Counted from the first letter of the stretch, positions 1-5,448 are shown. The stretch: 8,672 bases of DNA from JAKEGN01 sp964465665 (GCA_964465665.1 CAYXKM010000197.1:1-8672), one strand, 5' to 3'. The notes: generated by a model not told the origin, from the letters alone. Program-made: numbers and translations.

Positions 1-559
1 CGACCGAGGCATCGCCGGCACCGCGAAATGCGGCATTCAGCAAAAACAGAAAAAGTATGCTGGCCGAACCGCCGAGCAGGACAGCGGTGAAACCCTGGCC
101 GGTTTCGATCACAGCATCGCTCGCGCCCATCATCCGCAGCAGGTCCTCTGCGTTGCAGACGCCAAAAGCGCCGATCGCGACGGAAACCGCGGTGCCAACC
201 CACACGGCCTGCCCCGCAACCTGCGCGGCAGCTTCGGCGCGCTTCGCACCGATCCGGCGCGCAATCATGGCGGTCACGCCCATGCCCAGACCAATGGCGA
301 TCGCATACAGAACGGTGATCAGGGCCTCGGTCAGACCGACTGCCGCAATGGCATCCATGCCAAGTCGGGAGACGAAAGCAATATCGACGACGGCGAAGAT
401 GGCCTCCATCGACATTTCCAGCATCATCGGGATGGCGAGCAGGCCGAGTGCGCGTCCGGTCGATCCCGTTGTAAGATCCGCTGTGTTGTCTCGCAATGAT
501 TCCTGAAGAAATGCAAACGCGCGCCGCCAGCCGGTTGGAAGATTTTCTGCGCTGCTCAT
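1..559 (-). CDS. MATE family efflux transporter, N-terminal part (runs off left edge)
   Basis: This inner-membrane antiporter family exports drugs and other organic compounds in exchange for Na+ or H+. The minus-strand frame is open from an ATG at 559 to the window edge, giving 186 codons of a protein usually about 450 residues long. After a polar N-terminus it shows the family's first helices: a span around residues 38-60 containing AIPMMLEMSMEAIFAVVDI followed by FVSRLG, then an LTEALITVLYAIAIGLGMG span. Further on comes ARRIGAKRAEAA, and near the edge LLNAAFRGAGDAS, a typical MATE loop. No strong Shine-Dalgarno precedes the ATG; the upstream stretch is A-rich with only a weak GGAAA. The gene is divergent from the small membrane protein at 720. 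Family assignment is firm; substrate and coupling ion cannot be told from this part. Confidence 0.88.
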   Translation of the reverse strand, partial: MSSAENLPTGWRRAFAFLQESLRDNTADLTTGSTGRALGLLAIPMMLEMSMEAIFAVVDIAFVSRLGMDAIAAVGLTEALITVLYAIAIGLGMGVTAMIARRIGAKRAEAAAQVAGQAVWVGTAVSVAIGAFGVCNAEDLLRMMGASDAVIETGQGFTAVLLGGSASILFLFLLNAAFRGAGDASV

Positions 560-704
560 GTTTGTTTTTGTTTCCGGCTTGTTGCGAGCGGACGGGACCG
601 CCGTCACGCGGCAATGTTATCCAATGCCGGCGGATTCAGCGAGGCAGGAAGTTATCAGTACTCGATCGTCTTCAGCAAGTAACAGGCTATTTGATGGACC
701 ATTC

Positions 705-710
705 AGGAGG
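705..710 (+). promoter_or_regulatory. Ribosome binding site AGGAGG for the small membrane protein
   Basis: A perfect AGGAGG lies 9 bases before the ATG at 720. It sets this ATG as the start, rather than the in-frame ATG at 558, which would add 54 codons and overlap the divergent MATE start. Confidence 0.8.
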
Positions 711-719
711 GAGCGCATC

Positions 720-875
720 ATGTCCGGCGAACTTCAGATTGCACTTTTGATTGTGCTCGCAGTGATCGTATATGTCATAGCGAATGTCTGGCGTTACGCG
801 CGCAAAAGCAAAGAGCAGTGGCAAGCCGTCGACAAGAGCAAGTTAAAGGTTTGGGATGACGAAGACGATAGTTGA
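720..875 (+). CDS. Small single-span membrane protein, 51 aa, function unknown
   Basis: I do not recognise this family. The protein has a short polar start (MSGELQ), one hydrophobic segment at about residues 6-25 (IALLIVLAVIVYVIANVW), a basic patch (RYARKSKEQ) and an acidic end (DDEDDS). By the positive-inside rule the C-terminal tail is probably cytoplasmic. The start is supported by a perfect AGGAGG nine bases upstream. The reading frame stays open upstream to 558, but that part has no ribosome site and would overlap the divergent MATE gene. The strong ribosome site and the sensible membrane topology make it likely to be a real gene. Nothing in the neighbours indicates a role. Confidence 0.65.
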   Translation: MSGELQIALLIVLAVIVYVIANVWRYARKSKEQWQAVDKSKLKVWDDEDDS

Positions 876-1025
876 GTATTGCCCCGCCAGGCCAGGATTG
901 CATGGCGTGCATGCCCGGAGCTGCAAGGAGTCGACGCGGCTGGCTTGCTGCGTGCGCATTCCCATTGTGAACACGTCTGCCAATTTCGATTAAACTAGGC
1001 CGCAGCCAAGACAGGGAGCATATCG

Positions 1026-1961
1026 ATGATCGCTCGAACAGGCAGGGTGAATGCACGAACACTGGTGATCGCCGGAATCGCTGCTGTACTCGCTGGGTGC
1101 GACACCAGCGCGCCGGACGCCGACAGACAGGCTACGGACCGGAGTGCAGTCGATGCTATGACACATGAGCACGCTGACGACGTTGCCGTGCCCAGTCCTG
1201 CAGCGTCAATTGCGCCGCAGCGAACAATCGTCTCCGAAACACTACCGTATGCAGAGGTCGACGAGCAGCTGGTGCGGGGGTATTTCGTTTTTCCGGCGGA
1301 CATGGTCGATCCGCTGCCGGCTATCATCGTTATTCATGAGTGGTGGGGTTTGAACGAAGGCGTACGCGCGATGGCCGATCGCCTTGCCGGCGAGGGCTAT
1401 ATCGTTCTCGCAGTCGATCTGTTCGGCGGGCAAACGGCCGGCGATCCCCCAACAGCCCGCAGCCTGATGCTGGGGGTGGTCGAGAATCCCGTCAACGCCA
1501 ACAGCAACCTGCGGCAGGCGTACGATTGGCTGCGAAATACAGCGGGTGCGCCGAGAATTGCGTCACTGGGATGGTGTTTCGGCGGAGGCTGGTCGTTGAA
1601 TACGGCATTACTGCTCCCGGACGAACTTGATGCCTCCGTAATCTATTACGGTCAGGTCACGAGCGATGAAGGTGCGCTTCAACCGCTGAACGTACCCATA
1701 TTGGGATTGTTCGGAGAGAACGATCGCGGCATATCCGTCGAATCGGTCAATGCGTTTGCGGCGACACTGAAAAAGCTCGGCAAGAACTACGAGATCGAGA
1801 TCTACCCGAACGCAGGCCATGCCTTCGCCAATCCCACAGGCAATAACTACAACCCGTCAGTTGCCGAAGCTGCATGGTTGCGCACACTCGGATTCCTCAG
1901 GTTGCATCTGGCCATATCAGGCGACAGCCAGGCGGCTCAAAGGTCGATGAAGGTCGACTGA
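1026..1961 (+). CDS. Dienelactone hydrolase family lipoprotein
   Basis: This is an alpha/beta hydrolase of the dienelactone hydrolase (DLH) family, whose founding members open dienelactones in chloroaromatic breakdown; most relatives have unknown substrates. The 311-residue product starts with a lipoprotein signal: a hydrophobic stretch at residues 13-22, then lipobox LAGC with the acceptor Cys25. Residue +2 is Asp, the classic inner-membrane retention signal in enterobacteria. A Ser/Pro/Ala-rich linker (about 26-65) leads to the catalytic domain. The family triad is visible: nucleophile Cys184 in GWCFGG, Asp233 in GENDRG and His265 in AGHAFANP, plus HEWWG at 104-108, which carries the conserved Glu105. 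AGGGAG (1013-1018) lies 7 bases before the ATG. The 3' end overlaps the convergent gene at 1937 by 25 bases. Periplasmic location is inferred from the lipobox; the substrate is unknown. Confidence 0.9.
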   Translation: MIARTGRVNARTLVIAGIAAVLAGCDTSAPDADRQATDRSAVDAMTHEHADDVAVPSPAASIAPQRTIVSETLPYAEVDEQLVRGYFVFPADMVDPLPAIIVIHEWWGLNEGVRAMADRLAGEGYIVLAVDLFGGQTAGDPPTARSLMLGVVENPVNANSNLRQAYDWLRNTAGAPRIASLGWCFGGGWSLNTALLLPDELDASVIYYGQVTSDEGALQPLNVPILGLFGENDRGISVESVNAFAATLKKLGKNYEIEIYPNAGHAFANPTGNNYNPSVAEAAWLRTLGFLRLHLAISGDSQAAQRSMKVD

Positions 1962-2488
1962 TCGGCCGCCTCGTCGATTACGCCTCCGGCAACGTCACAA
2001 ACCAGCAGTATGTCGAGATTGGCGCTCGCATACTTCATTGATTGATCCGCATCACCAAGGCACAGCAAAGATGCCTGCGCAGACAGGGCGGCAGGCACAG
2101 TCAGCGGCGAGGCCGCGGACGCTGTCTCCCCGGCGCCGCCTTCCGCGACACAGAAATCCTGGATCACGACCGGAGCGATTTGCGCGGCCGGCACGAGCAG
2201 TCGAACTTCGTCCAGTGCTCCGGCAGCTATCTGCTCGGCATTGAAATTGCGGCGCGTGTCGGCAATTGCCAGTGACAGGGAGGCAGGCGACAGGCCGCTG
2301 CGGCAAACGGCATCAATACGGAATTGATATTCCAGGTCCGGAAGTTGCAAAGGCGATCGCTCGCGACTTCGTGGCGTCACCTTTGCAATCGGCGTATCGG
2401 CCGAAAATGTCAATACCGCTTCCGCGAGCGCTGGTGTCGGCAACAGCGCTGGCAATAGACAGCAAATCAATTGGCGCAAGGCTTTCAT
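1937..2488 (-). CDS. Exported protein with four mature cysteines, function unknown
   Basis: I do not recognise this 183-residue protein. It starts with a clear Sec signal peptide: MKALRQ, a hydrophobic core (LICCLLPALLPTP), then ALA before Glu23 as the likely cleavage site. The mature part contains exactly four cysteines (62, 113, 143 and 164), enough for two disulfides in the periplasm, and no evident catalytic motif. No good Shine-Dalgarno precedes the ATG. The gene overlaps the convergent hydrolase gene by 25 bases at its 3' end, and its start is 109 bases from the divergent PGPGW gene. The signal peptide argues that it is real. A plus-strand reading of the same bases gives only short arginine-rich frames that look like shadows. 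Confidence 0.65.
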   Translation of the reverse strand: MKALRQLICCLLPALLPTPALAEAVLTFSADTPIAKVTPRSRERSPLQLPDLEYQFRIDAVCRSGLSPASLSLAIADTRRNFNAEQIAAGALDEVRLLVPAAQIAPVVIQDFCVAEGGAGETASAASPLTVPAALSAQASLLCLGDADQSMKYASANLDILLVCDVAGGVIDEAADQSTFIDL

Positions 2489-2529
2489 TGGGTCAAGGCT
2501 ACGGAACGGCTAGCAAAAGACAAGCGTTT

Positions 2530-2557
2530 TTGCCATGTGCCGGCTGTCTGCTACCAT
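2530..2557 (+). promoter_or_regulatory. Candidate sigma-70 promoter for the PGPGW gene
   Basis: TTGCCA (2530-2535, five of six to TTGACA) and TACCAT (2552-2557, four of six to TATAAT) are separated by 16 bases. This would start transcription near 2564, about 34 bases before the chosen ATG. It also argues against a translation start at 2535, which would fall inside the promoter. Confidence 0.4.
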
Positions 2558-2561
2558 CGTT

Positions 2562-2583
2562 CACCCGTTTGTCCACCCGTTTG
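2562..2583 (+). repeat. Tandem 10-base repeat CACCCGTTTG in the divergent promoter gap
   Basis: CACCCGTTTG occurs at 2562-2571 and again at 2574-2583, with a 12-base period. The pair lies in the 5' leader of the PGPGW gene, just downstream of its candidate promoter. It could be a protein-binding site or chance. Confidence 0.5.
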
Positions 2584-2597
2584 AATATGCAACAGCA

Positions 2598-2855
2598 ATG
2601 AATTCAACCCTTCGCCTGACATACAAGGTCGCGAGACGAATCGTGATTGGCGTTACCGGTGGCACGATACTTCTGCTGGGCGTTGTGATGCTGGTGACAC
2701 CCGGGCCGGCGCTGGTCGTGATCCCGGTGGGCCTTGCTATTCTCGGCCTTGAATTCGCCTGGGCCCGGTTATGGTTGAAAAAGATTCGACGCCGGATCAG
2801 CGCCGGACTGGCGAACAACCGCTCGCGCGATGCGGAACGCCAGCGCGGCAACTGA
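2598..2855 (+). CDS. PGPGW family small membrane protein
   Basis: This 85-residue inner-membrane protein belongs to the uncharacterised PGPGW family. A basic N-terminus (YKVARR) precedes a first hydrophobic span at about residues 14-33. The family signature TPGPALVVIPVGLAILGLEF follows at about 34-53, with the TPGPA turn leading into a second span, then AWARLWLKKIRRR and a basic polar tail. The two spans suggest a hairpin with both ends in the cytoplasm. I chose the ATG at 2598 because it starts just before the conserved region and falls after the candidate promoter. The frame is open back to an ATG at 2535, but that part has no family-like sequence. No strong ribosome site is seen. Function of the family is unknown. 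Confidence 0.8.
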   Translation: MNSTLRLTYKVARRIVIGVTGGTILLLGVVMLVTPGPALVVIPVGLAILGLEFAWARLWLKKIRRRISAGLANNRSRDAERQRGN

Positions 2856-2869
2856 AACGCGGCAAGCGG

Positions 2870-2946
2870 AAAAAAGAAGGGAGCCGGAGAAACTAATTCA
2901 GAATTCTTTAGTGGGCCGTTCCGACACGGAGCGGTCCCCGGCTCCC
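2870..2946 (-). terminator. Intrinsic terminator with a branched loop, ending the minus-strand transcript
   Basis: Read on the minus strand, GGGAGCCGG (2946-2938) pairs perfectly with CCGGCTCCC (2887-2879) and is followed at once by TTCTTTTTT (2878-2870). The 50-base loop holds its own stem (about 2913-2923 with 2927-2938, triloop TGT, one bulge and one mismatch) and an AT-rich piece around GAATTC. No T-run follows on the plus strand, so it acts in one direction: it would end transcription coming from the small exported protein gene at 3097-3366. Confidence 0.65.
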
Positions 2947-2953
2947 GATGAGT

Positions 2954-2980
2954 GGCGGCATTACGGGGGATAGTGCCGCC
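2954..2980 (-). other. Hairpin with C-rich loop, copy 1
   Basis: GGCGGCA (2954-2960) and TGCCGCC (2974-2980) form a perfect 7-pair stem. The 13-base loop reads CTATCCCCCGTAA on the minus strand and shares CTA and TCCCCCG with the loop of the hairpin at 3031-3070. Confidence 0.6.
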
Positions 2981-3030
2981 GGGCCTTTCGGCCGCTTGAC
3001 CCGACCGGTGGCCGGGTCCAGGTCCGGAGT

Positions 3031-3070
3031 GCCCGCCAGGATCATCGGGGGAGAGTAGTCCTGGCGCGGC
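3031..3070 (-). other. Hairpin with C-rich loop, copy 2
   Basis: CGCCAGGA (3034-3041) pairs perfectly with TCCTGGCG (3059-3066). The stem extends by GCC/GGC (3031-3033 with 3068-3070) across one bulged base, giving 11 pairs. The 17-base loop reads CTACTCTCCCCCGATGA on the minus strand, sharing CTA and TCCCCCG with copy 1. The stems of the two copies are unrelated in sequence, so what is shared is the loop. Confidence 0.6.
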
Positions 3071-3096
3071 GGTATCCGGAATGCATGCCGGAATAA

Positions 3097-3366
3097 CTAG
3101 TTTCCGGCCGCTACTGTTATCGAAGTGGGGCCAATAAGCCGGACGTCAAGTTCCAGCCTGGTAGCCTCGATGACCGCGGTCACCGCCTCATTGACCGCTG
3201 CTTCATTGGCCGCCTTGGCGTTTTCGCGGCTGTGCTGGTCCGGCGAGGTGGACTCGGTTGCGGTCGTGGGTTCGGCAACATCGTCGGCAAGCGCCTGCGC
3301 TGCTGAGAGCGAGAGCCCGAGTGCCAGTAAAGTTGCGTTCAATGCCAAGCGTGTTCCTGTGTTCAC
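3097..3366 (-). CDS. Small exported protein, probably sigma-54 controlled, function unknown
   Basis: I do not recognise this 89-residue protein. From a GTG start it has a textbook signal peptide (NTGTR, hydrophobic core LALNATLLALGLSLSAAQ, then ALA before Asp28), leaving a mature chain of about 62 residues. The mature part begins acidic and Thr/Ser-rich, continues as a probable amphipathic helix (ENAKAANEAAVNEAVTAVIE, about 48-67) and ends in a strand-like LELDVRLIGPTSITVAAGN. There is no cysteine, no catalytic motif and no PEP-CTERM or LPXTG-type anchor. GTG is chosen because AAGGA lies 7 bases upstream and it starts exactly at the signal peptide. The in-frame ATG at 3417 has no ribosome site and would put 17 charged residues in front. 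It is divergent from the sigma-54 activator, and a -24/-12 promoter lies upstream. Confidence 0.7.
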   Translation of the reverse strand: MNTGTRLALNATLLALGLSLSAAQALADDVAEPTTATESTSPDQHSRENAKAANEAAVNEAVTAVIEATRLELDVRLIGPTSITVAAGN

Positions 3367-3373
3367 TGTCGTG

Positions 3374-3378
3374 TCCTT
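3374..3378 (-). promoter_or_regulatory. Ribosome binding site AAGGA that sets the GTG start at 3366
   Basis: On the minus strand AAGGA (3378-3374) stands 7 bases before GTG (3366-3364). The upstream in-frame ATG at 3417 has no comparable site. Confidence 0.65.
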
Positions 3379-3438
3379 GCGAAGCTGTCTGCGGCAACGG
3401 TTGCCGCGTGTATGCATGTTGATGTTAAGTCCTCAGCT

Positions 3439-3457
3439 ATTGCAGGACCCATGCCAA
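3439..3457 (-). promoter_or_regulatory. Sigma-54 (-24/-12) promoter of the small exported protein gene
   Basis: The minus strand reads TTGGCATGGGTCCTGCAAT from 3457 to 3439. Against the RpoN consensus TGGCACG-N4-TTGCW it has TGGCATG-N4-CTGCA: two mismatches, with the invariant GG (3455-3454) and GC (3443-3442) exactly 12 bases apart as required. The bases upstream (CAAGT) also fit the extended mrNrY consensus. Transcription would start near 3430, leaving a leader of about 64 bases before the GTG. An activator of the matching class is encoded divergently about 110 bases away. Confidence 0.7.
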
Positions 3458-3502
3458 CTTGGAAAACGATTGAAAAACAAATAGTTAGTGATTTTCAGGT
3501 GT

Positions 3503-3535
3503 TTACGAAATTCCGTGTTTAACGGAAAATCGTAA
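3503..3535. promoter_or_regulatory. Long dyad operator, candidate enhancer site 1
   Basis: Two 14-base arms (TTACGAAATTCCGT and ACGGAAAATCGTAA) match as an inverted repeat at 12 of 14 positions around a 5-base spacer, centred at 3519. That is about 89 bases upstream of the predicted sigma-54 start site, a normal distance for an enhancer site, and about 50 bases upstream of the activator's own ATG. Confidence 0.6.
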
Positions 3536-3543
3536 GTATTTCC

Positions 3544-3555
3544 ACGGATTTCCGT
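3544..3555. promoter_or_regulatory. Short dyad operator, candidate enhancer site 2
   Basis: ACGGA-TT-TCCGT is a perfect 5-base dyad made of the same half-site as the dyad at 3503-3535. Its centre is about 30 bases, close to three helical turns, from the first, so proteins on both would face the same side of the DNA. It abuts TAGAAT (3557-3562), a possible -10 box of the activator gene, which would allow autoregulation. Confidence 0.5.
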
Positions 3556-3568
3556 ATAGAATCGCTGG

Positions 3569-5374
3569 ATGCTGACAGCTGAAGATTACCTCTGGCTCTT
3601 TCGCCGCTCGCCGGTCATGGCCACCCTGATCGGCGACGATGGGCGCTACCTGGATGTCAATGACGCTTTTCTGCAGCGGCTCGGCTACAGCCGCGAGGAA
3701 ATGCTGGGCGGCAGGCCCGCTGATTTCGTCACCGCAGACAGCGCGGCGCGAATCGAAACCGAGTTTCTGCCGACGCTGAGGCGCACCGGCAAACTCGAGA
3801 AGAAGCCGATAAATTTCCTTACACGTGATGGCGATGTCGTCAATTGTCTGACGAACTCGATCGTCGAATACGACCCCAAGGGCAAGTTCGTTCGCACGCT
3901 CGCTCTTTACACGGAAGTGTCCGACCAGCTCAGGTCGGACTGGAAATACCGCCAGTTGTACCGCGCGACGCCTGCCATGCTCCACACCGTCGACGCAAAC
4001 GCCTGTGTAGTTACAGTTACCGACTACTGGTTGCAGAAAATGGGGTACGCAAGGCAAGAGGTCGTCGGAAGATCGATACTGGATTTCTTCAGTGACGCCG
4101 ATCGCAAACGATTTTCCAGCGGCAAGTTGCGCGAGATCATCGAGAACGGTGAATTCAATAATGAGGAAAGGCAGATGGTCACCAAGGGTGGCAAGATCAT
4201 CGATGTCGTGCAGTCGGCTATTTCCGAGCGCGACCCGAGCGGCAAGGTGTACCGCATGCTGGTCGCATCCAAGGACGTTACCGAGCGCAACCGCGTCGAG
4301 AGGGAGTTGCGCCGCACACTGGCCGAGAACGCAAGGCTCCAGGAGGAGCTTGAGCGCGAACGGGACTATCTGCGTGAGGAAGCCAACGTTCGCATGAACT
4401 TCGGCCGAATCGTCGGTGACAGCCCGGCATTGAAGCAGATGCTTGCCCGCGTCGAAGCTGTTGCACAAACCTCGGCGAGCGTACTTGTGCTGGGTGAATC
4501 CGGCGTCGGCAAGGAACTGGTTGCGCACGCAATCCATGCGCAAAGTTCGCGTGCCGCAGCCCCGCTCGTGAAGGTCAATTGCGCATCGATACCCAAGGAA
4601 CTGTTCGAAAGCGAGTTTTTCGGCCACGTCAAAGGCGCGTTTACCGGCGCCCACCGCGACCGTGTGGGCAGGTTCCAGCTTGCGGACGGCGGCACACTGT
4701 TTCTGGACGAGGTCGGGGAAATTCCACTGGAACTGCAGGGAAAATTGCTGCGCGTTCTTCAGGAGAGCGAATTTGAGCGCGTAGGCGACGACAAGACCCG
4801 ATCCGTCGATGTGCGTGTCATAGCGGCAACCAATCGCAACCTCGAGAAGCTCATGGTTGACGGCGAATTCCGAGAGGACCTGTTCTATCGTCTCAGTGTT
4901 TTTCCGATCGAAGTACCGCCACTGCGCAAACGCCGTGAAGATGTCATCCCGCTTGCACAGCATCTTCTGCAAGAAGCCTGCAACGACTTCGGCAGGAAAC
5001 AGCTCAAGCTGACGCGGAGCCAGGGACAGGAAATTCTGGCGTATGACTGGCCGGGGAACGTTCGCGAGATGAAAAATGTCATAGAGCGCGCCGTGATCCT
5101 GTCCAAGGGCGACGTTTTGCGACTGGATCTTTCACTGCCACGAAGCAGCGACACCAACAGTGCCGATTCATCGATTCCGGCAGACCTCGACAACGAAGTT
5201 CTCACGGAGAAACAAATTCAGGCCCTGCAGAAAAAGAATCTGGTTGCAGCGTTGAAGAAAGCAAAATGGCGGGTATCCGGGCCCGGTGGTGCCGCGGAGC
5301 AACTGGGCGTGAAGCCGACCACACTGGCCGATCGCATGCGCAAGTTCGGGGTACGCAAGCCGCGAGCCGCCTGA
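3569..5374 (+). CDS. PAS-PAS sigma-54 dependent transcriptional activator
   Basis: This 601-residue enhancer-binding protein remodels sigma-54 RNA polymerase by ATP hydrolysis. Two PAS sensor domains (about 6-118 and 126-240) are joined by a coiled-coil helix (about 240-275) to an AAA+ domain. That domain has Walker A GESGVGKE at 309-316, the sigma-54 contact loop GAFTGA at 356-361, Walker B with Asp380-Glu381, and arginine-finger candidates Arg435 and Arg441. A Fis-type helix-turn-helix ends the protein (about 553-598). No response-regulator receiver domain is present, so the signal is probably a small molecule, redox state or light sensed by the PAS domains; the cofactor is unknown. The ATG at 3569 has no visible Shine-Dalgarno, and a -10-like TAGAAT ends six bases before it, so the mRNA may be nearly leaderless. 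The gene is divergent from the sigma-54-promoter gene, its likely target. Confidence 0.93.
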   Translation: MLTAEDYLWLFRRSPVMATLIGDDGRYLDVNDAFLQRLGYSREEMLGGRPADFVTADSAARIETEFLPTLRRTGKLEKKPINFLTRDGDVVNCLTNSIVEYDPKGKFVRTLALYTEVSDQLRSDWKYRQLYRATPAMLHTVDANACVVTVTDYWLQKMGYARQEVVGRSILDFFSDADRKRFSSGKLREIIENGEFNNEERQMVTKGGKIIDVVQSAISERDPSGKVYRMLVASKDVTERNRVERELRRTLAENARLQEELERERDYLREEANVRMNFGRIVGDSPALKQMLARVEAVAQTSASVLVLGESGVGKELVAHAIHAQSSRAAAPLVKVNCASIPKELFESEFFGHVKGAFTGAHRDRVGRFQLADGGTLFLDEVGEIPLELQGKLLRVLQESEFERVGDDKTRSVDVRVIAATNRNLEKLMVDGEFREDLFYRLSVFPIEVPPLRKRREDVIPLAQHLLQEACNDFGRKQLKLTRSQGQEILAYDWPGNVREMKNVIERAVILSKGDVLRLDLSLPRSSDTNSADSSIPADLDNEVLTEKQIQALQKKNLVAALKKAKWRVSGPGGAAEQLGVKPTTLADRMRKFGVRKPRAA

Positions 5375-5443
5375 CCCGGCCTGAAGGTGGTGCTGGTCAA
5401 AGTGCCTCGCTTCCGGTAATAAACTGGCTCAGGTCACTGACGC

Positions 5444-5448
5444 AGAGG
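5444..5448 (+). promoter_or_regulatory. Ribosome binding site AGAGG that sets the GTG start of dacB
   Basis: AGAGG stands 6 bases before GTG at 5455, which begins directly at the signal peptide. The frame is open back to an ATG at 5266, but that lies inside the activator gene and would add 63 residues without family character. Confidence 0.6.

Larger units (their letters stand above)
2870..3096 (-). ncRNA. Candidate structured 3' UTR or small RNA with twin C-rich loops
   Basis: These 227 bases hold no credible gene but pack successive hairpins. On the minus strand the order is: a stem of up to 11 pairs (3070-3031) with loop core TCCCCCG; a stem GACCCG/CGGGTC (3018-2998); GGCC-GAAA-GGCC (2993-2982) with a GNRA tetraloop; a 7-pair stem (2980-2954) again with loop core TCCCCCG; then the branched terminator. 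The GAAA loop on this strand and the terminator orientation both favour a minus-strand RNA. C-rich exposed loops resemble those of small RNAs that pair with Shine-Dalgarno sequences. No separate promoter is evident, so it may be the 3' UTR of the upstream small gene, perhaps released by processing. It matches no RNA family I can name. Confidence 0.4.

Noticed and set aside
57..506. A 149-codon plus-strand frame at the left edge.
   Set aside because: It is the antisense shadow of the MATE gene: Ala/Ser/Arg/Thr-rich low-complexity sequence, no ribosome site and no fold signature.
3047..3058. GGGGGAGAGTAG resembling the GGGGAGTAG box of the yybP-ykoY manganese riboswitch.
   Set aside because: The rest of that riboswitch's conserved core is not visible, and no downstream gene on that strand is near.
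2879..3094. A CsrB/RsmY-like RNA on the plus strand, since many GGA triplets occur there.
   Set aside because: Several GGA triplets lie in stems, the loops do not carry an ANGGA core, and no terminator follows on the plus strand; terminator and GNRA loop favour the minus strand.
3097..3366. PEP-CTERM or sortase-sorted protein, because such systems often use sigma-54 promoters.
   Set aside because: The C-terminus has no PEP motif, no hydrophobic span and no basic tail.
3503..4972. A 489-codon open frame on the minus strand opposite the activator gene.
   Set aside because: It lies almost wholly antisense to a well-defined PAS-AAA+ gene, shows no domain, and its composition is what the antisense of GC-rich coding sequence gives.
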